A stretch of 64,000 nt of DNA from an uncultured Bacteroides sp. (GTDB taxonomy: Bacteria > Bacteroidota > Bacteroidia > Bacteroidales > Bacteroidaceae): NCBI RefSeq assembly GCF_905207245.1, contig NZ_CAJLKP010000001.1, positions 186,001 through 250,000 on the forward strand. The letters run 5' to 3'. The notes beneath the pieces are model-generated. The model was given only the letters and a program-made list of their open reading frames with translations, did no database searches and was not told the origin of the DNA. This document shows, in pieces, positions 54,088-63,021 of this stretch. The translations under genes were made by a program, and so were the position numbers. Numbering within the stretch: the stretch's first letter is position 1; every line of letters begins with the position of its first letter.

Positions 54088-55776
54088 ATGATAAAAAAAA
54101 TATATTCACTGCTTGTCTGTGTGATTCTTATAAGCAGTTGCTCATTAGACAAAGAACCTGAAACAACTTTGACCGACCCTGGTTTCTGGAAAACGGAAAC
54201 CGACTTACGGGGCGCGTGTAATAGGCTGTATATCGACCTTCCCGGTTTTCTGACCGGAAGAGGACATGATTTACGTTCGGAAGAATTATTGGGAACCACA
54301 CCCGATGTAATATCTTCAGGTAGCCGTGGTGTTCCTGAAAAATCGTCAGACTGGACTGATCCTTATAACAAGATTGGCGTTTGCAACAACATCATCATTA
54401 AAGGAGGAGAAGCACCTATCGACGAGGCAAGCAAAAACCGCTGGATAGCCGAAGCCCGTTTCTTCCGCGCTTTCTATTATTTCGACCTGGTAAAAAAATA
54501 TGGAGATGTACCTTTGATTTTGAAGGTTTTCACAAATACCACAGATCCCGAAATAAAGAAAGGAAGAGATCCACGCGAAACCGTTATACAGCAATGCTAT
54601 TCTGACCTTGAATTTGCCTGCGAATGGCTACCCGATATTGATAAGCTATCCGACAACTCCAATTGGGGACGTGTATCACGTTCAGCCGCTTTAGCCATGA
54701 CTATCCGTATCGGATTGTATGAAGGAACCTACATCAAGTATCATAATTTGCAGGGAGGTGACAGCAAGGCGCACTTGAAAAAAGCAATTGATGCGGCAGA
54801 AACAATGATCTATACAGAAAAGAAACATGAACTTTATTCTAATTTCCAGAATTTATTCTACTTCGAAGGTGAAGGACGCCAGAATAAAGAAAATGTTTTC
54901 GTGAAAATCTATGGTCCTAACGGAGCTTCCAATGCAATTGTTTACCACAATCAATCAAGTACAAAAGCAACTCAGGTAAGTCTTACGCGCCAGATGATTG
55001 ACAATTTCTTATATGCAGACGGATTGCCGAGAAAACAATCGGCGTATTATAAGATGGATGTCAACCATGACGACATCTTCACCAATCGTGATCCCCGCCT
55101 TGCAATGACAGTTTTTTCATATAAGGAAAAAGCTTTCAAAGGGGCTGAATTCCGTCCTTTCGACTCTACCAACTATGGTGGAACCGGTTATCCTATCAAG
55201 AAGGGATATTCTAACAGCGAATTCAACACTAATGGTAAAGAGACTGTTGACAAAATGATTATACGATACGCCGAAGTGCTTATCTCTTACGCTGAAGCCT
55301 TCTATGAGTACTATGGCGAAATCAGTGATACCAAACTGAATGAAACGGTCAATCTCATCCGCAAACGTTCAGGATTCGATGCTGAACTGTCCAATCAATT
55401 CGTGAGAGATCATCAGTTAAGCATGATTGAGGAAATACGCAGAGAGCGCATCGTGGAATTTATCGATGAGGATATGCACTATGATGATATCATACGCTGG
55501 AAAACCGCTGAAAAGCTGTTGCCACAAGCTTTATTGGGTATTTTATTCAATCCTGAGGAGAGTGCCAAGACCGATAAGGAATTAAATTACCAATTCACTG
55601 ACGAAAATGGTTTTTACAAAGGAGTAAAGTTGTACGACCAACCCAACATTTATGTAGGAGAGGATATTTCCAGCCGTAGCTTCAATCCTGAACGTGACTA
55701 TCTTTATCCGGTTCCTTCCTATGAGATATCTACATCTGGAGGAAACATCAAACAAAACCCTAAGTGGAACGATTAA
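54088..55776 (+). CDS. SusD/RagB-family outer-membrane lipoprotein, PUL 2
   Basis: Start at the ATG at 54088 (MIKKIYSLLVCVILISSC, Cys18 lipidated) gives 562 residues. The longer frame begins inside susC and hides the signal. SusD features are EPETTLTDPGFWKTETDLRGACNRLY, WIAEARFFRAFYYFDLVKKYGDVPL and the C-terminal EIRRERIVEFIDEDMHYDDIIRW. It is the glycan-binding lid of the neighbouring SusC. Spacing is 16 nt from susC and 12 nt to the next gene. Confidence 0.96.
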   Translation: MIKKIYSLLVCVILISSCSLDKEPETTLTDPGFWKTETDLRGACNRLYIDLPGFLTGRGHDLRSEELLGTTPDVISSGSRGVPEKSSDWTDPYNKIGVCNNIIIKGGEAPIDEASKNRWIAEARFFRAFYYFDLVKKYGDVPLILKVFTNTTDPEIKKGRDPRETVIQQCYSDLEFACEWLPDIDKLSDNSNWGRVSRSAALAMTIRIGLYEGTYIKYHNLQGGDSKAHLKKAIDAAETMIYTEKKHELYSNFQNLFYFEGEGRQNKENVFVKIYGPNGASNAIVYHNQSSTKATQVSLTRQMIDNFLYADGLPRKQSAYYKMDVNHDDIFTNRDPRLAMTVFSYKEKAFKGAEFRPFDSTNYGGTGYPIKKGYSNSEFNTNGKETVDKMIIRYAEVLISYAEAFYEYYGEISDTKLNETVNLIRKRSGFDAELSNQFVRDHQLSMIEEIRRERIVEFIDEDMHYDDIIRWKTAEKLLPQALLGILFNPEESAKTDKELNYQFTDENGFYKGVKLYDQPNIYVGEDISSRSFNPERDYLYPVPSYEISTSGGNIKQNPKWND

Positions 55777-55788
55777 TAACAAGAAAAT

Positions 55789-56364
55789 ATGAAAACTATA
55801 TTTAATAAAATTACATTCCTTTGCATCCTTGCCGCAAGCTGCGTACTTGCAGGATGCAGCAACGACCATGACGAATGGGAAAATGGTGATCCGGCTCTGG
55901 CTCATGTCTATTACTATTGTTTTGAAAAATGGGGAGGCATTCCCGGTGGAAACGATGTCAGCTATTCTGTGAATCAGGGTGAAACCATTGCGATTCCCAC
56001 TCAGTTCTATAGCAGCTTTACACGTAGCTACAGTCCGATAGTATATTACTATACTTCGGCCACTCCGAAAGAAGAAGCATTGGTATGCGGCACAGATTAC
56101 GTTGTAGTCGACGAAAGTGGTAATACACTGACACCTGATGCTTCGGGAGCTTACGAAATGATATGGCCCAATGCAAAGAAGGGAGTACAAAACATTTATA
56201 TCAAGACTCTGAACGGCAAGAAAGGCTCTTTCCGTGTATTGACTTTTTCTCCGGAAAAGAAAATGGACGTAACGGATGTCAGCACTACTTCCATCGTAAA
56301 GACCGAAGAGTATGAAGTGCGTGCCATATCAGAAAATTATTTTGTAACTGTTGTTATTAAATAA
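55789..56364 (+). CDS. Small lipoprotein in the surface glycan-binding position, unrecognised
   Basis: The 191-residue lipoprotein has lipobox LAGC with Cys23, followed by an acidic SNDHDEWENGD tether that suggests surface exposure. The mature part is beta-rich and very aromatic (HVYYYCFEKWGG, QFYSSFTRSYSPIVYYYTSATP), which could provide sugar-stacking residues. I do not recognise a family. It lies 12 nt after susD, where SusE/SusF-like binding proteins are usually found, and is much smaller than those. A surface glycan-binding role is inference from position only. Confidence 0.7.
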   Translation: MKTIFNKITFLCILAASCVLAGCSNDHDEWENGDPALAHVYYYCFEKWGGIPGGNDVSYSVNQGETIAIPTQFYSSFTRSYSPIVYYYTSATPKEEALVCGTDYVVVDESGNTLTPDASGAYEMIWPNAKKGVQNIYIKTLNGKKGSFRVLTFSPEKKMDVTDVSTTSIVKTEEYEVRAISENYFVTVVIK

Positions 56365-56392
56365 GTTCTCTCATCTAAAAACAGATAAGTTA

Positions 56393-56426
56393 AGAACGGA
56401 TGAGGATAAAGCTCTTCATCCGTTCT
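56393..56426. promoter_or_regulatory. Perfect 11-bp hairpin between the susCD block and enzyme genes of PUL 2
   Basis: AGAACGGATGA (56393-56403) and TCATCCGTTCT (56416-56426) pair perfectly around a 12-nt loop in the 88-bp gap before the heparinase gene. The position mirrors the hairpin at 19749-19779 in PUL 1. No U-run follows, so an mRNA processing or stabilising role is more likely than full termination. Confidence 0.6.
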
Positions 56427-56452
56427 ATCATCTATTAATCAAATTCTAAACC

Positions 56453-58489
56453 ATGCCCCATACACTATCAACCAACCATCTATTTCTCAGATGTAGCAAA
56501 CCTGCAATCATCTGCCTTTTGCTCTTGGCCGGTTTTCTTTCTTCCGTGCAAGCAAAAGCCCCTGCAAATGAAGTCTTTGCACTGCTCAATCTTGATTATC
56601 CCGGACTGGAACAAGTGAGAGCCTTCTACAAAGCAGGAAAAGAAGACAAAGCAGCCCAAGCATTGTTGAGCTATTACCTCCATCGCAAGGGAATTGTGAA
56701 CCCGGCTATCGACCTGAACAACCTGAGCATCAGCAAGCGTGAGCAGAAGTGGGCGGATGAAGCGCTGGAACATACATTTTATGTACACGATGGCTACCAA
56801 CCTTCCTTCAATTACGGCAAAGACATCAACTGGCAATACTGGCCCGTTCAGGATAATGAACTCCGTTGGCAGCTTCACCGCCATAAATGGTTCACCCCGA
56901 TGGGAAAGGCATACCGAATCAGTAAAGACGAGAAATATGCCAAAGAATGGACCTACCAATATATGGATTGGATAAAGAAGAATCCTTTGGTAACAGTGAA
57001 CCAGGAAGAATATGAGATTGCAAGCGCAGGAGAAGTAAAAGGAACTGCTGAAAACGTACGTTTCGCATGGCGTCCGTTGGAAACCAGCCACCGGTTGCAG
57101 GATCAGATACATCAATTCACTTTGTTTGTTTCTTCGCCCGCATTCACTCCTGAATTCCTGACGCAATTCCTGGTAAACTATCACCGGCATGCCGACCACA
57201 TCCTTCACAATTATTCAAAAGCGGGAAACCACTTATTGTTCGAAGCGCAACGTATGTTATATGCCGGCACGTTCTTCCCCGAATTTAAAGAAGCTACCGC
57301 ATGGCGCAAAAGCGGTATCGACCTGCTGAACCGCGAGATAAAGAAGCAAGTGTACGAAGATGGCGGACATTTTGAACTCGACCCGCACTATCATCTGGCT
57401 TGCATCGAAATCTTCGACAAGGCTTTACAAATGGCAGACGCCAATGGTTTCCGTCAGGAATTTCCGCAATCGTTCATTGATACCGTAGAGCAGATGATTG
57501 TGTTCTATATGAACATTTCCTATCCCGATTATCTGAATCCCTGTTTCAGTGATTCCAAGAAGGACAACAAGCAGCACATGTTGGCACATTATAGCAACTG
57601 GACCAAAATGTATCCCGATAACGAGCAAATCCGTTACTTCGCCACAGAAGGCAAAGAAGGAAAGCTCCCCGCCAATCTCTCTCAGGGTTACTTGAAATCA
57701 GGCTTCTTCACCTTCCGCAACGGTTGGAAGCAGGATGCCACAGTCATGGTGGTAAAAGCCGGTCCGAAAGGAGAATGGCATTGCCAGCCCGATAACGGTA
57801 CATTTGAGCTTTGGTTCAATGGAAAGAATCTGTTCCCGGATAGTGGTTCGTATGTTTATGCCGGCGATGATGAAGTAATGAAGCTCCGCAACTGGTTTCG
57901 CCAAACGGCTGTACACAACACTCTGACTCTGGACAATAAAAATCTGGAAACAACAGAATCCGTAACCAAATTGTGGAAGCCGGAAGGCAATGTACAAATA
58001 TTGGTCACAGAGAATCCCAGCTATAAAGATTTAAAACATCGCCGCTCCATATTCTTTGTCGAACAGCAATACTTTGTCATTGTCGATGAAGCCATCGGAA
58101 CTGCTACCGGTAATATAAATCTGCACTATCAATTATGCGATGGAAAAGCAGACATAAACTCAGAGAACCTATCCCTGACATCTGATTTTGAGGGAAACAG
58201 TCAGGTGAAATTACAATGTTTTGCTGCCAAAGGAACCGTATTAAAAGAAGAAGAAGGTTGGTTCTCAACAGCATATCGCCAACGTACAAAACGTGTTGCC
58301 CTCTCTTTCAACACTGATAAAAAAGATAAGGAAACCATACGTTTTATCACTGTTATATACCCGACTCAAAATAAGAAAGATTTTCCTGACATGAAAGCCC
58401 GTATCAAGAATACAGACCAGAAACAAAAGTCTATGGAAATAGAGGTCACAATAAACGGAAGCAAACAGTTACTTAAATACCAACTTTAA
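56453..58489 (+). CDS. Heparinase III-type polysaccharide lyase (PL12-like)
   Basis: The 678-residue secreted protein (signal peptide to about residue 34) has the Hepar_II_III_N alpha-toroid and C-terminal Hepar_II_III beta-sandwich. The residues expected for catalysis are present: Asn259 in AGNHLLFEAQRML, Tyr313 in LDPHYHLAC and His443 in EWHCQPDNGTFELWFNGK. In heparinase III these neutralise the uronate and act as base and acid. Known PL12 enzymes prefer low-sulfated heparan-type chains. With no sulfatase nearby the true substrate may be another uronate polymer. It is grouped with GH88 (58 nt downstream), which would take its products. Confidence 0.87.
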   Translation: MPHTLSTNHLFLRCSKPAIICLLLLAGFLSSVQAKAPANEVFALLNLDYPGLEQVRAFYKAGKEDKAAQALLSYYLHRKGIVNPAIDLNNLSISKREQKWADEALEHTFYVHDGYQPSFNYGKDINWQYWPVQDNELRWQLHRHKWFTPMGKAYRISKDEKYAKEWTYQYMDWIKKNPLVTVNQEEYEIASAGEVKGTAENVRFAWRPLETSHRLQDQIHQFTLFVSSPAFTPEFLTQFLVNYHRHADHILHNYSKAGNHLLFEAQRMLYAGTFFPEFKEATAWRKSGIDLLNREIKKQVYEDGGHFELDPHYHLACIEIFDKALQMADANGFRQEFPQSFIDTVEQMIVFYMNISYPDYLNPCFSDSKKDNKQHMLAHYSNWTKMYPDNEQIRYFATEGKEGKLPANLSQGYLKSGFFTFRNGWKQDATVMVVKAGPKGEWHCQPDNGTFELWFNGKNLFPDSGSYVYAGDDEVMKLRNWFRQTAVHNTLTLDNKNLETTESVTKLWKPEGNVQILVTENPSYKDLKHRRSIFFVEQQYFVIVDEAIGTATGNINLHYQLCDGKADINSENLSLTSDFEGNSQVKLQCFAAKGTVLKEEEGWFSTAYRQRTKRVALSFNTDKKDKETIRFITVIYPTQNKKDFPDMKARIKNTDQKQKSMEIEVTINGSKQLLKYQL

Positions 58490-58547
58490 TAGCATCCCTA
58501 TTATGACTATCTTTATCAATAACGAAAATCATCAAATAACTAATTAT

Positions 58548-59810
58548 ATGAAAAGAAATTCTCTATTCCTTGCAACAGCACTTCTCATCAGTCTTGCAGG
58601 TTGCAAAAGCACTCCGGTTCAAGACGAACCCTGGATAAGCAACGCACTCGATGTCGCTTCCTTTCAATTAGAAAAGACGGCTGAAGAACTGACCGGCACC
58701 AACCGGATACCACGTTCTATACATTCCGGTTATGACATGAACTTTCTTGATAGCCAATTGCAACGTGAAGATAAATCATATATTGATTCTTTACTTCCCA
58801 ACCTGTCTGCCAAAGAATTACAACAAAGGTACATCTGCGGCATTACAGACTGGACCAGCGGATTCTTCCCCGGCAGTCTTTGGTATACTTACGAAATGAC
58901 CGGCGACGAAAAGCTGAAGAATTGTGCCATTCAATACACCAACATGCTGAACCCGATACGCCGCCTGAAGAATACACACGATGTCGGTTTCATGATAAAC
59001 TGTAGCTACGGAAATGCGCTTCGACTGGCACCTAACGACACCATTAAAGCCGTTATCATAGAAACAGCAGATAATTTATCCGCACGCTTTAATCCTGAAA
59101 TCGGCTGCATTCGTTCCTGGGACTTTGGTGAATGGAATTTCCCTGTTATCATCGATAATATGATGAACCTGGATTTACTGTTCAATGCCACAAAGCTTTC
59201 AGGAAATCCCAAATACCGTGACATTGCCGTAAAGCATGCACAAACCACAATGAAGAATCATTTCCGTCCGGACTATACCTCCTATCACGTAGTCAGCTAC
59301 AACAACGATGGAAGTGTGGAAAAGAAAGAGACCCACCAAGGTAAGAACGACAATTCCGCCTGGTCGCGCGGACAAGCTTGGGGAGTTTATGGCTACACTT
59401 CATGCTATCGCGAAACTGAAGATACTACATTTCTCCGGGAAGCCATAAACATTGCGGATATGATTATGAAAAGGGTAACTACCGACGACTGCATTCCATA
59501 TTGGGATTATGATGCACCCACAGGTGAAACCACTCCGAGAGATGCCTCGGCAGCAGCCATCACAGCCTCAGCGCTACTTGAACTTAGCACCTTTGCTCCG
59601 GAAGGAAAGAAATATTTCGACTATGCCGAAACCATTCTGAAGAATCTTTCCAGCGATAAATATTTGGCAGCGAAAGGCACTAACCAAGGATTTGTATTAA
59701 TGCACTCCACCGGTTCACTGCCCCACGGTTCGGAAATAGACGTACCACTGAATTATGCAGACTACTATTATCTGGAAGCTTTACAGAGATATAGGAATCT
59801 AACTAAGTAA
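58548..59810 (+). CDS. GH88 unsaturated glucuronyl hydrolase, lipoprotein
   Basis: Start at the ATG at 58548 gives 420 residues with lipobox LAGC (Cys19). An ATG 15 codons upstream is less fitting. The alpha6/alpha6-barrel enzyme removes the 4,5-unsaturated uronic acid from lyase products by hydration. The two catalytic aspartates are Asp145 in THDVGFM and Asp203 in IIDNMMNLD. Other family motifs are SAWSRGQAWGVYGYTSCYRET and PYWDYDAP. It is the last gene of PUL 2 and completes the lyase pathway. A strong terminator follows. Confidence 0.92.
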   Translation: MKRNSLFLATALLISLAGCKSTPVQDEPWISNALDVASFQLEKTAEELTGTNRIPRSIHSGYDMNFLDSQLQREDKSYIDSLLPNLSAKELQQRYICGITDWTSGFFPGSLWYTYEMTGDEKLKNCAIQYTNMLNPIRRLKNTHDVGFMINCSYGNALRLAPNDTIKAVIIETADNLSARFNPEIGCIRSWDFGEWNFPVIIDNMMNLDLLFNATKLSGNPKYRDIAVKHAQTTMKNHFRPDYTSYHVVSYNNDGSVEKKETHQGKNDNSAWSRGQAWGVYGYTSCYRETEDTTFLREAINIADMIMKRVTTDDCIPYWDYDAPTGETTPRDASAAAITASALLELSTFAPEGKKYFDYAETILKNLSSDKYLAAKGTNQGFVLMHSTGSLPHGSEIDVPLNYADYYYLEALQRYRNLTK

Positions 59811-59829
59811 TCAGATTGTTTTACTGGGT

Positions 59830-59875
59830 AAATCCGTTACTAATGTATCATACAGAAGTAACGGATTTTTTATTT
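59830..59875 (+). terminator. Terminator of PUL 2
   Basis: AAATCCGTTACT (59830-59841) and AGTAACGGATTT (59857-59868) form a 12-bp perfect stem, followed by a long T-run. It lies 20 bp past the GH88 stop. Confidence 0.88.
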
Positions 59876-59979
59876 ATAAAAGATAATCCGGATATTTCAG
59901 TCAAAGATACTTTATAAAAACAAATCATAATATCACAGAATATCATTCTATAATCTGCCTCAATCCGTGATATATATCG

Positions 59980-59987
59980 TACCTTTG
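59980..59987 (+). promoter_or_regulatory. -7 element of the DUF6078-like gene
   Basis: TACCTTTG is a perfect TAnnTTTG match 27 nt before the ATG at 60015. No clear -33 TTTG is present. Confidence 0.55.
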
Positions 59988-60014
59988 CCGCACAATCATT
60001 AAATTGAAAACACA

Positions 60015-60452
60015 ATGGAAAAAGAATCGTTCGATTATTCAAAAGTTCCCTATAACTTTGGTCTGTGCACGACAGCAGATTGCCCTCATGCCGACACTTG
60101 CCTGCGCCGGATTGCGTATAGCCATACTCCGGCAAGCATTACTTTTCCGCCTACACTGAATCCGAAAACAATTGAAGCCATGGCAGGAAAGTGCGAATAT
60201 TACCGTTCCAACCAAAAAGTGCGTTATGCCAAAGGTTTTGTCCGCACCACGGAAGCACTGGCTGTCAGTGCATCAGGAACATTCCGCTACGGGCTGATTG
60301 GTAACTGGGGAATCAGAAAATATTATCAGAAACGAAAAGGAGAAACTTTATTGTCGCCTGCCGAGCAGCAAAAAGTGATTGCACTGGCAAGGAAGTTGGG
60401 CTTGCAACAAGAAGAGTATTTTGATAGCTATGTAGAAGAATACAATTGGTAG
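60015..60452 (+). CDS. Small conserved protein, DUF6078-like
   Basis: The 145-residue cytoplasmic protein has no signal peptide. The N-terminus has a Cys cluster (FGLCTTADCPHADTCLRRIAY and, later, GKCEYYRSNQKVRYAKGF) that could bind a metal. The second half is basic and helical (YGLIGNWGIRKYYQKRKGE, LSPAEQQKVIALARKLGL). It resembles small Bacteroides proteins annotated DUF6078, whose function is not known. It has its own promoter and terminator, so it is a monocistronic unit unrelated to PUL 2. Confidence 0.65.
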   Translation: MEKESFDYSKVPYNFGLCTTADCPHADTCLRRIAYSHTPASITFPPTLNPKTIEAMAGKCEYYRSNQKVRYAKGFVRTTEALAVSASGTFRYGLIGNWGIRKYYQKRKGETLLSPAEQQKVIALARKLGLQQEEYFDSYVEEYNW

Positions 60453-60502
60453 CAAGGTTGCTGTCGTCCGGCATGGATAGGCAAGTACACAGCTTACAAA
60501 CG

Positions 60503-60562
60503 AACAGCCGTGCCCCGGCAGGTGAATGAATTTCACCTTACGAGGACACGGCTGTTTCTTTT
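60503..60562 (+). terminator. Terminator of the DUF6078-like gene
   Basis: AACAGCCGTG (60503-60512) and CACGGCTGTT (60547-60556) form a 10-bp perfect outer stem around a nested AGGTGAA/TTCACCT hairpin, followed by a T-rich tail on the plus strand. Confidence 0.7.
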
Positions 60563-60565
60563 CGT

Positions 60566-60690
60566 GGTAACTCGGTTTACTCCAAACGGTAACTTCATTT
60601 ACACGCCGAGGTAAAGGTCGTTACATACCGAGGTAAAAGCCGTTACAATACGGGGTAAAGGTCGTTACATACGGTGGTAAATGCTTTTAC
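60566..60690. repeat. Phased array of six GGTAA-N6-TTAC palindromes, 22-bp period
   Basis: The 15-nt pattern GGTAA-N6-TTAC occurs at 60566, 60588, 60610, 60632, 60654 and 60676, each exactly 22 bp after the previous one. The six-base centres vary (CTCGGT, CTTCAT, AGGTCG, AAGCCG, AGGTCG, ATGCTT), as do the 7-bp spacers between sites. The array lies between the terminators of two convergent genes and does not encode a protein. Two helical turns per unit would place all sites on the same DNA face. Confidence 0.85.
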
Positions 60691-60790
60691 ATTAGGAGAC
60701 AAATAGAATGTAAATGCAATACACTGATAGTCAAAGCACTAAAGACACAACCTAATTTTCGTACCTGTACTTAAAATCGGAGTATTAAAA

Positions 60791-60833
60791 CAAAAAAGCG
60801 GACCGCAGGTAAAGAAACACCCGCAGTCCGCTT
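60791..60833 (-). terminator. Terminator of the mutAB operon
   Basis: On the minus strand AAGCGGACTGC (60833-60823) and GCGGTCCGCTT (60806-60796) pair with one mismatch, followed by a U-run. It lies about 40 bp past the mutB stop. The stretch 60695-60790 shows nothing else. Confidence 0.8.
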
Positions 60834-60872
60834 ATTACTTTCAGCGCCTCAGCGCTTTATCACTTCTTAAAT

Positions 60873-63020
60873 TTATTCTTCATCCATCAGGATTTCCAGA
60901 ATCTGGCAAGCAGCCTTGGCTACTGGAGAACCCGGACCAAAGATGGCAGCTACACCGGCTTTGTACAAGAAATCATAGTCTTGTGCAGGGATTACACCAC
61001 CGGCAATCACAATGATATCCTCACGGCCCAACTTCTTCAATTCCTCAATAATCTGCGGAATCAGTGTCTTATGTCCGGCAGCCAGTGAAGAAACCCCCAC
61101 TACGTGAACATCGTTTTCAACTGCTTCGCGGGCAGCTTCGGCAGGTGTCTGGAACAATGGTCCCATATCCACGTCGAAACCACAGTCGGCATAACCGGTT
61201 GCTACTACTTTGGCACCACGGTCGTGACCGTCCTGGCCCATTTTTGCTACCATGATACGAGGTTGACGTCCCTCTTTCTTCGCAAACTTCTCAGCCAGTT
61301 CACAAGCACGCTTGAAGTCGCTGTCGTTCTTACTTTCTGATGAATACACGCCTGATATAGTTCTGATTACTGCTTTATAACGTCCTACAATCTTTTCGCA
61401 AGCATACGAGATTTCACCCAGCGTAGCGCGAACACGGGCAGCTTCAACTGCCAACTCAAGCAAGTTGCCTTCCTTGGTTTCCACACATTTGGTGATAGCT
61501 TCCAATGCTTTCTGTACAGCTGCCTCGTCGCGTCCTTCTTTCAAAGTCTTCAGGTTAGCAATCTGTTCCTGGCGAACAGCCGTATTGTCAATTTCAAGGA
61601 TATCAATCGGAGCTTCTTTCTCCAGACGATACTTGTTCACGCCGACAATAGTCTGAGAACCGGAGTCGATACGTGCCTGCGTACGCGCAGCAGCTTCTTC
61701 AATACGCATCTTAGGAATACCGGTTTCGATAGCTTTTGCCATACCGCCCAGCTTTTCTACCTCTTCAATCAATTCCCATGCTTTATGAGCCAGGTCGTTT
61801 GTCAGAGACTCTACATAGTAAGAACCGCCCCATGGGTCAACATTCTTACAAATATAAGTTTCTTCCTGGATATAAATCTGAGTGTTACGTGCAATACGTG
61901 CAGAGAAGTCCGTCGGCAAAGCGATGGCCTCATCCAGTGCATTGGTGTGCAATGACTGAGTATGTCCCAGTGCAGCAGCCATAGCTTCGATACAAGTACG
62001 GCCCACGTTATTGAACGGGTCTTGTTCGGTCAACGACCAACCTGAAGTCTGGGAGTGTGTACGCAAAGCCAGAGATTTCGGATTCTTCGGATTGAACTGT
62101 TTCACAATCTTCGCCCACAACATACGTGCAGCACGCATCTTGGCAATTTCCATGAAGTGATTGGTTCCGATAGCCCAGAAGAAGGACAGACGCGGAGCAA
62201 AAGCGTCGATGTCGATACCTGCAGCAACACCTGCACGGAGGTATTCAAGACCGTCGGCAAGCGTGTAAGCCAACTCGATATCAGCCGTAGCACCTGCTTC
62301 CTGCATGTGGTAACCGGAAATAGAGATAGAGTTGAACTTCGGCATCTTCTGTGAAGTATATTCAAAGATATCAGAAATAATCTTCATTGAGAATGCAGGC
62401 GGGTAAATATAAGTGTTACGCACCATGAATTCTTTCAGAATATCGTTCTGAATCGTACCAGCCATTTCTTCCAACTTAGCACCTTGTTCCAAACCTGCAT
62501 TGATATAGAATGCCAGAATCGGAAGCACGGCACCGTTCATTGTCATTGATACGGACATCTTGCTCAAAGGAATACCATCGAAGAGCACCTTCATGTTTTC
62601 CAGTGAACAGATAGATACACCGGCTTTACCAACATCGCCTACCACACGTTCGTGGTCGGGGTCGTATCCGCGGTGTGTAGCCAAGTCGAAAGCAACGGAC
62701 AAACCTTTCTGTCCGGAAGCCAGGTTACGGCGGTAGAATGCGTTAGACTCTTCGGCTGTGGAGAATCCAGCATACTGGCGGATAGTCCAGGGACGCAGCG
62801 TGTACATCACTGAGTACGGGCCACGCAGATAGGGAGGCAAACCAGCAGCATAGCCCAGATGTTCCATGCCTTCAAGGTCTTCTTTCGTGTAAACAGGCTT
62901 CACTTCGATGTGTTCCGGCGTTTTCCAGTCAGCATGGATGCCGTTAGCCTTCTGCCACTCAGCACCGTTTACGGGCTGGAATGCGGCATATATATCTAAG
63001 TTCTTAAAATCTTTTCTCAT
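60873..63020 (-). CDS. mutB: Methylmalonyl-CoA mutase, large (catalytic) subunit
   Basis: MutB interconverts succinyl-CoA and (R)-methylmalonyl-CoA with adenosylcobalamin, in the propionate-forming branch of Bacteroides fermentation. The 715-residue protein has the catalytic TIM barrel (YTLRPWTIRQYAGFSTAEESN near residues 73-93, ISISGYHMQEAGA, THSQTSGWSLTEQDP). The C-terminal B12-binding domain has the base-off motif DGHDRG, GVSSLAAGHKT and VIAGGVIP. Its ATG lies 1 nt after the mutA stop codon, so the pair is tightly coupled. Length matches the family. Confidence 0.97.
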   Translation of the reverse strand: MRKDFKNLDIYAAFQPVNGAEWQKANGIHADWKTPEHIEVKPVYTKEDLEGMEHLGYAAGLPPYLRGPYSVMYTLRPWTIRQYAGFSTAEESNAFYRRNLASGQKGLSVAFDLATHRGYDPDHERVVGDVGKAGVSICSLENMKVLFDGIPLSKMSVSMTMNGAVLPILAFYINAGLEQGAKLEEMAGTIQNDILKEFMVRNTYIYPPAFSMKIISDIFEYTSQKMPKFNSISISGYHMQEAGATADIELAYTLADGLEYLRAGVAAGIDIDAFAPRLSFFWAIGTNHFMEIAKMRAARMLWAKIVKQFNPKNPKSLALRTHSQTSGWSLTEQDPFNNVGRTCIEAMAAALGHTQSLHTNALDEAIALPTDFSARIARNTQIYIQEETYICKNVDPWGGSYYVESLTNDLAHKAWELIEEVEKLGGMAKAIETGIPKMRIEEAAARTQARIDSGSQTIVGVNKYRLEKEAPIDILEIDNTAVRQEQIANLKTLKEGRDEAAVQKALEAITKCVETKEGNLLELAVEAARVRATLGEISYACEKIVGRYKAVIRTISGVYSSESKNDSDFKRACELAEKFAKKEGRQPRIMVAKMGQDGHDRGAKVVATGYADCGFDVDMGPLFQTPAEAAREAVENDVHVVGVSSLAAGHKTLIPQIIEELKKLGREDIIVIAGGVIPAQDYDFLYKAGVAAIFGPGSPVAKAACQILEILMDEE

Positions 63021-63021
63021 C

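Noticed and set aside
60566..60690. A CRISPR array.
   Set aside because: The repeats are 15 bp with 7-bp spacers, far shorter than CRISPR units, and no cas genes are present.
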